From contig AP018269.1 in assembly GCA_003994795.1 (NCBI GenBank), positions 6,775,648 through 6,839,647 on the forward strand: a stretch of DNA of 64,000 bases, in the 5' to 3' direction. The position numbers and the translations under genes are program-made. Positions 1 to 7,200 of this stretch are shown here, piece after piece. Below the pieces are notes generated by a model. It was not told the DNA's origin and did no database searches. It worked only from the letters and a program-made list of their open reading frames with translations. This DNA is from Cylindrospermum sp. NIES-4074 (GTDB lineage Bacteria; Cyanobacteriota; Cyanobacteriia; Cyanobacteriales; Nostocaceae). How positions within the stretch are numbered: position 1 is the stretch's first letter; the number at the start of each line of letters is the position of its first letter.

Positions 1-44
1 GTAGGCTTTTGGCAAATAAAACAATGACAACAGGAGATGTATGC

Positions 45-518
45 ATGAAGTCTAAATTTAATTTCAAATTGATATTGGGTGCTGCGGCGATCGCCATTTT
101 TGCTGCGGGTTGTCAATTATCATCTCCCACTGCTACTGCTCCCAACGATTCTACTGAGGAAGCAACAAATACCTCTTCAACCGCAAAAGAGATAGCACAA
201 GCTTCAGGGAAATGGTCAGACCTCGATTTAACTGACGCCCAAAAAGCCAAAATGAAACAGATTAGAGCGGAAACGCAAACAAAAATACTTGATGTTTTAT
301 CTTACGACCAGCAAGAAAAATTTAAGGCTGCGGTTCAGGGTAAGCAAGAACCGTCAATGAAGGTACTGCGATCGCTCAATCTTTCCGCAGAGCAAAAACA
401 AGAAATTCGTGACATTCAACGCGCTCAAAGACAAGAGATGCAAGCAATTCTTACTCCAGAACAGCGAGCAAAATTGAAAGAAAATCGTGGTTCAAGGAAG
501 CAAACACCATCAAATTAA
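45..518 (+). CDS. Spy/CpxP-like (LTxxQ) exported lipoprotein
   Basis: A 157-residue exported protein. An upstream in-frame TTG exists at 9, but the ATG at 45 is preferred: a GGAG site lies just upstream (33-36), and the peptide then begins MKSK, runs through a hydrophobic stretch and reaches a lipobox ending AAGC (Cys23). This predicts a lipid-anchored, non-cytoplasmic protein. The mature part is charged and helical and holds two LTxxQ-like segments (LDLTDAQ near residue 65 and LNLSAEQ near 113, then LTPEQR near 138), typical of Spy/CpxP-type periplasmic chaperone or stress-sensor proteins. The family is inferred from motif and composition only. No operon partner is evident. Confidence 0.7.
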   Translation: MKSKFNFKLILGAAAIAIFAAGCQLSSPTATAPNDSTEEATNTSSTAKEIAQASGKWSDLDLTDAQKAKMKQIRAETQTKILDVLSYDQQEKFKAAVQGKQEPSMKVLRSLNLSAEQKQEIRDIQRAQRQEMQAILTPEQRAKLKENRGSRKQTPSN

Positions 519-628
519 GTGCGATTTTGTTATGTTCCTTGTTACTCAGATTACATCTATCAAGTAAAAATTAATTCACCACAAACAATAGATTAGATTC
601 TTTGCAAAAATCCTGCTTGATTATTTTT

Positions 629-673
629 AACCACAGATAAGCACAGATAATTTAGCTGTGTTCATCTGTGGTT
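629..673 (+). terminator. Hairpin followed by T-rich tract, possible terminator or dispersed repeat
   Basis: AACCACAGAT and ATCTGTGGTT arms, with an inner CACAG/CTGTG pairing, form an imperfect stem-loop followed by TTATTTTTAT. It lies 110 bases downstream of the lipoprotein gene. A similar CATCTGTGTTTATCTGTGGTT string occurs near 57180, so it may be a dispersed repeat rather than a dedicated terminator. Confidence 0.35.
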
Positions 674-702
674 TTATTTTTATATAAGAACCCGATTTAA
701 TT

Positions 703-803
703 TTTGAAAGTAGAGGTAGGGGACAGGGAACTCTTAACAGGGAAGAAGGCAGGTGGAGGTGTAAGTCGTTTTTTTCAAAAATCAGATAGGAGTTCTATAT
801 ATA
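703..803. repeat. Dispersed intergenic repeat, copy 1
   Basis: About 100 bases with GAACTCTTAACAGGGAAGA and GTCGTTTTTTTCAAAA blocks. The same blocks recur in the same order at 53091-53200, just upstream of phoD. It lies in the otherwise gene-free stretch 519-992. The reading frame through it is not considered a gene. Confidence 0.6.
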
Positions 804-992
804 ACAGTTGCTCAAGCTTACTAGGAATGGACAAGGCTATGCAGCAACCTTTTATGTTGGGCTTCAGATGGCGTGATTTGAGCAGGATATCAGGCACAAA
901 GATGACAAAACTGTAATTCAGAAGCAGGGCAAACTGTAATTTTCAGCTATTTCAATCAGAAACATAAACAATCTATCTTGTCGAGGATAACC

Positions 993-1643
993 ATGAATAT
1001 TAATCGAGCAGTAGTCGTAACAGCAATTTCCGTTCTGGCTGGTACATTAGGTTTGATTTCGCTGAATCAGGTAAATGCTGCTAACCCATCCTATCGGATT
1101 GCCCAGGCTTCACAACAGCCCAACCAACGACCAGACGGGCAAAGGCGACCACCTCGCCCCGATTTTGCAGCAGCGGCGGCGAAGCTTGGTGTCACTGAAC
1201 AACAGTTAAAAGATGCGCTGGGAGTACCTGCTAATCCTCCCAGCCAAGGTGACAGAAATCAGCGTCCACCCCGCCCAGATTTTGCAGTAGCGGCGGCGAA
1301 GCTTGGTGTCACTGAACAACAGTTGAAAGATGCGCTCGGTGTTCCCCCTCATCCTCATGGCGATCGTCAACATCCGCCTCGCCCTGATTTTGCAGCAGCG
1401 GCGGCGAAGCTTGGTGTCACTGAACAACAGTTAAAAGATGCGCTGGGAGTACCCGCCAATCCTCCCAGTCAAGCTGGCATTGAGCCGAGATCCTCGGCTC
1501 AATGCCCATTCGGCTTGCAGTTACCGCCTTTTATCCCCGCTTTGAGCGTTGATGGTCAGTCGCGTACCCAGGGGATATGCTGTCACTTCTTCACCAGGAA
1601 GGGGAAGATTTGCACTTCCACAGATATCAAGTTGTCAGGTTGA
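993..1643 (+). CDS. Exported three-repeat protein with a disrupted C-terminus
   Basis: A 216-residue product with a clear Sec signal peptide (hydrophobic residues about 8-24, cleavage predicted after VNA). Three tandem copies of a roughly 36-residue unit follow, each of the form RPPRPDFAAAAAKLGVTEQQ then LKDALGVP (bases 1146-1242, 1263-1358, 1371-1464). The start at 993 is chosen over a TTG at 978 because it begins the signal peptide. After the third unit the sequence runs into a perfect hairpin (1476-1506) and an unrelated Cys-containing tail. An isolated piece of the same unit at 3979-4062 ends cleanly with GDR and a stop, so this gene's original 3' end has probably been displaced. The unit is common in small cyanobacterial secreted proteins of unknown function. 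Confidence 0.6.
   Translation: MNINRAVVVTAISVLAGTLGLISLNQVNAANPSYRIAQASQQPNQRPDGQRRPPRPDFAAAAAKLGVTEQQLKDALGVPANPPSQGDRNQRPPRPDFAVAAAKLGVTEQQLKDALGVPPHPHGDRQHPPRPDFAAAAAKLGVTEQQLKDALGVPANPPSQAGIEPRSSAQCPFGLQLPPFIPALSVDGQSRTQGICCHFFTRKGKICTSTDIKLSG
1476..1506. repeat. Perfect 14-bp stem, 3-nt loop hairpin
   Basis: GGCATTGAGCCGAG and CTCGGCTCAATGCC pair perfectly around ATC. It sits exactly where the repeat protein departs from the expected ending, so it may mark an insertion or recombination point. No T-tract follows. Confidence 0.75.
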
Positions 1644-2124
1644 GATATTTTTATCCTCCTTTTTTAATTTTTCAACCTGCCGCTCATCTTTTAAGTATTA
1701 ATACTTGTTTCGAGCGAACGAATCACACTTTTACTCGTATCTCGGCTTACTACCAATGCTACTCATACCCCTTATCCAGAAATATTCGGGATATTTAGCC
1801 AAAGTTAAGTAGATATACGGTTTTATTATAATACTTAGATATAGATATTATCTAGATAATTTCTGTCTACATGAAGGCAAACGCTCACAAACCTGATTTA
1901 TCCTCACTTTCTGACGGTAGATATACAGAAAAAATTTGTCTAATAACTAGTTAGCCTGCTAAGTTATCTGTCAGGATGCAGTTGAAAAGTTGTCGGTAGG
2001 GGGCGAGGGGTAAGGTAGGTTGAGTTCAAATGATAGCGAAGCTACCTTGACAAACAAACTCAAAACCTCCGGATTGAAATTACCTAAGTGACAAGTACTT
2101 TAGATTATCTGAGAGATTAAACGT
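1644..2124. other. Gene-free stretch upstream of the lipase gene
   Basis: AT-rich sequence in which I recognise no coding signal, RNA or repeat. Short reading frames here lack ribosome binding sites and protein-like composition. It belongs to the segment that appears inserted between the two parts of the repeat-protein gene. Confidence 0.5.
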
Positions 2125-3132
2125 ATGGTTTCATTTTTTGCTTCTATGTATGAGAAATTTGATCCTTCTCAAGCTAATAAACTGGCAGGATTAATTCAAC
2201 AAGCGTATGACCAGTTTGATGAAAGAGAAACAAAAACCTGGAGACTTAGTGAGCCTTATGAGTTGCTTGGCTCACTTGGTACAGAAAATGTTCCCTTTGG
2301 TTTTGTTGTTTCTGAAACCGATAGCAATGATGTAGTGGTTATATTTCGGGGTACAAAAAGTTTTATAGAGTGGTTTCAGGATGTAAACATTCAGCTTGTT
2401 TCTTATAGAGACAGTACAGGGAAGGACATTATTCAAGGTGTCCAACAGAAGTCTTCAAGTGAAATAATTCCCACTATTAATGATTTTGGCTATGTAACCG
2501 CAGGTTTTAGAGGGATCTATATTAGCCTTCGAGAACAAATGCTTGAAGTACTTAAGAAATGTCCAGCAGATTGCAAAATTTTTGTAACTGGGCACAGTCT
2601 TGGTGGTGCATTAGCAACCCTAGCAATTCCAGATATTCTCAATAATACAGATTTTAAAGACCCACAAAAAGTTGAGTTATATACTTTTGCTAGTCCACGG
2701 TGTGGTGACAAAACATTTGCTACTAGTTTTCAAGAAACAGGTGTGAATCATTGGAGAATTGCTAACACTGAAGATTTTGTTACAATGTTGCCGTTTCCAA
2801 CAGGAAACATCTTTGAAATAAAATCAACTGCCGAAAAAGAGAGAGAAAAATGGGAAAAACCAGTCGATGGAGGTGGAATGACTGGAGAAAACAAGAACCC
2901 AAATCCAATCTTCGGATTTTTTAACGATATGTTTGAAAGAGTTGGAGAAATCTTTCACGGGCAAAAAAGAAGAATGCCAGATTATGCCCATACTGGTACT
3001 CCTGTCTATTTTACATTTCATGATTCTGCGCTAGAAAGACATCATAATTTAGATAATGTTTATATGACTGGTATTGGTCAAAAACCACTAATCATAAAGC
3101 AAGCAGTAAATGAAGTTATAGATGGCAATTGA
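2125..3132 (+). CDS. Class 3 (fungal-type) lipase family protein
   Basis: A 335-residue alpha/beta hydrolase of the lipase class 3 family. The strand VVVIFRGTKS near residue 72 supplies the oxyanion region. The nucleophile elbow is TGHSLGGA with Ser158. A YTFASPRCGD segment and the following ANTEDFVTMLP supply the acid, and a His-rich HHNLDNVY near the C-terminus supplies the catalytic His. There is no signal peptide, so it is predicted to be cytoplasmic. The reaction is ester or phospholipid hydrolysis by family; the substrate is unknown. The gene lies 256 bases upstream of a small two-TM protein in the same direction, with no other genes nearby. Both fall in a segment that separates two parts of a repeat-protein gene, suggesting transfer or insertion. 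Confidence 0.85.
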   Translation: MVSFFASMYEKFDPSQANKLAGLIQQAYDQFDERETKTWRLSEPYELLGSLGTENVPFGFVVSETDSNDVVVIFRGTKSFIEWFQDVNIQLVSYRDSTGKDIIQGVQQKSSSEIIPTINDFGYVTAGFRGIYISLREQMLEVLKKCPADCKIFVTGHSLGGALATLAIPDILNNTDFKDPQKVELYTFASPRCGDKTFATSFQETGVNHWRIANTEDFVTMLPFPTGNIFEIKSTAEKEREKWEKPVDGGGMTGENKNPNPIFGFFNDMFERVGEIFHGQKRRMPDYAHTGTPVYFTFHDSALERHHNLDNVYMTGIGQKPLIIKQAVNEVIDGN

Positions 3133-3388
3133 CCCTAAAAGAGACAACTCTTGTACTTCAAACCCTTCCTGCATCTATTGCACTAATCTTCGTTTGGTTG
3201 GCTTACACCCAATCTGAAGCGAAGGGTTAATGGGTAATTAGAGACGGGTTTAGAAAACTAGCGCAATCTAACAAATCGGTTGGAGCGTTTGATTAGCTTG
3301 TTTAGTATCACGAAGTTTGATGCGACTTATCTAGTCCAGGAATTAGATTGGTTTGGTCAATCTCGGCTCAATACCAACATAAAAGTCA

Positions 3389-3877
3389 ATGACTCAATAT
3401 CAAGTTGAAAAGACCTTACATCTAGCCAGTAAACGTGAATATGAACTTAAAATAGAGCAGAAAGCTTATGAAATTCAGCTTGGAGTTCTTGAGCCTTTTA
3501 GAGCTATATGTATAGGCAGTGGAATTGTTTTACCGCTAATAGCAGGATTTACGCTTCTGAGCAAGCCTGTTTTTTTTGGTGGTAACTGGGAGATTATCAG
3601 TGGCAGTTTGTCTCTGGTAGCTGCAATTCTTACAGGAATTCATACAGGTTTTAACTGTGATACGTATCAAGGTGAGGCCCGCCGATTAAGCAAGGCTTTG
3701 CAAAGCTTGGTAGCCAATTATCAATATGTTCAGACAGTGGATCAAAGTCAACTAGAAATACAGTTCAATGAACTTGAAACTCGTTTAAAGGATTTGCGTC
3801 ATAGCTCTGATATTCGGGTTGCTAGGTGGTGTACTCGACAAGCAAAACGAGAAGTAGACTTAGAGCAAAAGCCGTAA
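3389..3877 (+). CDS. Two-TM SLATT/DUF4231-like membrane protein
   Basis: A 162-residue protein with a charged helical N-terminus, two membrane segments (about residues 38-58 and 67-87) and a long charged helix at the C-terminus. This is the layout of the SLATT/DUF4231 two-TM families. Some SLATT proteins act as predicted pore-forming effectors in nucleotide-signalled conflict systems. The family call rests on topology and general resemblance, not on a search. It follows a lipase gene in the same direction. A perfect 11-bp stem-loop at 3881-3914 begins just past its stop codon. Confidence 0.55.
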   Translation: MTQYQVEKTLHLASKREYELKIEQKAYEIQLGVLEPFRAICIGSGIVLPLIAGFTLLSKPVFFGGNWEIISGSLSLVAAILTGIHTGFNCDTYQGEARRLSKALQSLVANYQYVQTVDQSQLEIQFNELETRLKDLRHSSDIRVARWCTRQAKREVDLEQKP

Positions 3878-3880
3878 AGT

Positions 3881-3914
3881 TTCTTGGCTCAACGAATCTC
3901 GGATGAGCCAAGAA
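3881..3914 (+). terminator. Perfect 11-bp stem-loop after the two-TM gene
   Basis: TTCTTGGCTCA and TGAGCCAAGAA pair perfectly around a 12-base loop, starting 3 bases after the stop codon of the SLATT-like gene. No long T-tract follows, so termination would be weak or factor-assisted. Confidence 0.5.
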
Positions 3915-3978
3915 TATGAGGAGTTAAATAACTGGTTTAAACTAGAATTACTACAGTCCAAGCAACTCTTAAAAAATA

Positions 3979-4062
3979 GGCGGTGCGGCGAAGTTGGGAG
4001 TGACTGAACAACAGTTAAAGGATGCACTGGGAGTACCTGCTAATCCTCCAGGCGATCGCTAA
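3979..4062 (+). pseudogene. Orphan last repeat of the exported repeat protein
   Basis: In frame this reads GGAAKLGVTEQQLKDAL, then GVPANPPGDR and a stop. That is one unit of the protein encoded at 993-1643, including what looks like its natural terminus. It has no start codon or signal peptide of its own. The simplest reading is that it is the severed 3' end of that gene or of a paralogue. The rest of the gap to 4238 holds a short degenerate frame (EITEQHMEQMLAEE) that I cannot identify. Confidence 0.65.
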
Positions 4063-4238
4063 CAGCACTTTGCTATATCAGGGATTAACGCTTAAAGAGA
4101 GTGCCATTCCACTTGAAATCACCGAGCAACACATGGAACAAATGCTTGCGGAAGAATAACAAAAAAAAGGTCGCCCAAGGTATGACAGTCTGAAAGAATC
4201 CTTATTTTCTTTAAACAAAGATGCAGAAGTTTCTCTTG

Positions 4239-7200
4239 TTAAAACCGTCTTTCAAACTCAACAACTGCACGACTGTCATCATTTAAATTTGTGGAAGCAC
4301 GCAGACGAATTTCATCGTTTATCCGATAATTAACACCCCACTGGAAGGGGTCATTTGCTGTTAAAATCTTGATGCTTGAAACAGAGATTTTAGAAGAAAT
4401 ATCGATTCCAGCCTCTAATGCCAATTCCAAACTAGAACCGTTTCTTCCTGCTTCGGGATTGTCAGAAATAATAGTAGGAAATAACCGCAGTTCACTTAAG
4501 CCAATGGCACTACCAATCTGGTTAAAAGTTCCTTGAAAATTGTTGAACACAGCGGAACCAGCGATATTAATTAAACCCAAGGTACTATCACCACGTCCTT
4601 GGGTATCCACAAACCCACCACCCAATAAAGCGACAATTTCTGTTTGACTGCGTGCTGGACTGCTTTTTAGTTCTAGATTCTCGTTAATTTTGCTAGCGGG
4701 GCCTTTAACAGTTGCTTCGACTCGCACACCCTCTAAAGATGCTAATCCCGTGGAAATTTGTCTGCTGAAATCACTACTTTGATTTACATCCAATACTTTG
4801 GCAAATAGCCGAATATCTAAGTTAGGATCACGGGGTTGGCTGGCTCTAAAAGTTGCGGTTTGTTTATAGCCAGGAGCTAGGTTAAATTGGGTTGTAAATA
4901 AATTCACTCCACCTTGAGTTAACTTGATAGTTCCTTCGGGTATAGGATCACTCAAGGAGCCATTAACGATGAGGTCGCCAGTTGCTTGGAAGTTGAGAAT
5001 TGGGGGTCGGGATATTTTGACTTTTTTGCCTAAAGATATTGCTAGATTATTCAACTTGGTGATCCCATTACCAACATTCCCACTGGCTTTATTTTGCTTA
5101 TTGGCTGTTGAGGGTGATAAATCAAGACTACTACCACTAGATTGATTTGGGGTGCTAGATTCTGACAACAATACTTGACCATCAAACAAATTGATGTTAC
5201 CGCCAATTGTCGGGTTAAGAACAGAACCAATAATTTGTAATTTGCCGCTAGCCCCACCTTGGTACAATCCTTTGAGATTCAAGGTTAATTGATCGAGATT
5301 AACGGTGAGGGGATTATCTAATTTTGTCTCTTGGTTGAAGATGGGAATTGCCCCAGCAACTTCTACCTTACCCCGGCTAAATCTACCTTGGAGAGTTTCT
5401 ACTAAGATGCGATCAAAATCAAATTGTACCTTAGCTGTGACACGTCTCAGCTTTCCTGGTAGAGCCTGAGCAGAAAAAGTGGCATTATTGACAGTAGCAA
5501 CCCCATTAACTAGGGGCTGCTCTCTAGTCCCCCGAACTTTGATATCAACTTCTCCTTCACCTTTCTCAAAGACCACTTGGTTAGTTAACAAGTTTAATAA
5601 TGCTAATCCCTCATTTTTTACCTTGAGATCCAAACTAATTTGATTGTTGTCTGGTTCTATGAGAGCGAAAGGTAATTTATAAGGGATGCTGCCATTAATG
5701 TTTACAGGTTCTGGCCCGGCAGCTAAAATGGTACTGCCAAAGTTTAAGCGTCCATCGGCATAACTAAAACCTGCTATAGCTGACTCTACTTTCTTTTGAT
5801 TGAGTGTTCCTTCTTTGATTTGTAATTCCCCTCTGGCTTGGGGATTGGCAATACTACCTGCTAAACTGGCTGTGCCGTTGAGATTACCGGAAATCCCCAC
5901 TGGCAAGTTGACAAAATTACTCAATGCCTGTATTGGGAAATTCTCAACTCGCAACTGGCCGGATTGTTCCTGTCCACCAACATTACCCGTGAAAGCAATC
6001 AGCCGATTCTCAGCTTCAATGCGTAAAGGCTGCAATCTTAAAACACCTTTTTCAAAGCTGCCTTCGGCAATTATTTTGTCAGCACGATAAAAACGATTTG
6101 GTTCTGCCTCTTTACCCCAAGCAAAGTTTTGACCGTTCAAATCAAATTGCACAGCAGGCCCGTTGGCTGTGGCAGTATCTAGGGATATTTCCCCATTGAA
6201 AGTCCCTTTTAAGTCTGTCAAATCTGGGATGGGTTTAGATGCTAGCCGCTTTTGTTCTTGAGTTGCTAGGATGGCATCAATTTCATAAAGGCGCTGAATT
6301 TGGGCGAGTAAGGTCTGTTGCGGCAAGCCTTGGGGCTTGGTGGTCAAATCGGCTGCTGTGCCGTAATTTGGGGCTGTTAAACCGCGTTGTAGGTCTTGGA
6401 TTTCAAATATCTGTGCTGCTGTCAGCAGGTCTTGAATATTCCCTTGGGCGATGTTAATTTTCCCTTGTATTTGGGGAACTGTGGCGGTTTGGCGGATATT
6501 ACCAGCGAAGGCGTAACGACTGTCACCTTTAACAAATTCGCTATTGGCGAAGTTGGCTGTACCATTGTTGTAGCGGAACTGAGTGCTAAAACGATCGCCT
6601 TTTATTCTGCCAATTTCTGGATTTGCGATCGCTAAATTCCCGTTAGCTGCTAATGTCTGCTGATTAACCTGAATATCTCCTGTTAACAATCCAGATACCG
6701 CACCGCTACCCAAGGCGGTTTTGACTGGCAAATTCAAATTTAATACTTTTAAGGGGAAATTAGCGACTTTGATAGCCCAATCATCCTTTTGCGCTTGACC
6801 TGTGGCTAATGCGTCTTGCCACTGCACCAGGAAAGATTGGGGACGATTATTTGTGTCTAGGTTAAAGGCGAGGCGATCGCGTTTCCCGGCTAAATCTAAA
6901 TTTAAACCACTGCCTTGCACTAAAGCAATATTGCCAGTTAACAACGGCTCAAATGCTACGCCCTTGACGGCAAAATCTCGCAAACCCAGCCTACCAGCCA
7001 CATTGGGCAATGGTAGTTTACCACTAACTAAACCGCTAAAATCCACTTTCCCCGCCACACCAAAGGCACTGGGAAGCTTAACGGGTAACTGTTGCAGATT
7101 GTAATTCTGCGCTTCGACGCTGAGATTTAACTGGGTAATTTCTGGGATGCCTGCTTTTTGAGCATTGGCTAATATATAACCGCTAGCGTTTAAATTGGTG

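Noticed and set aside
704..916. 70-codon plus-strand reading frame
   Set aside because: It runs through a dispersed repeat also found at 53091-53200, has no protein-like features or ribosome binding site, and is best explained as repeat DNA.
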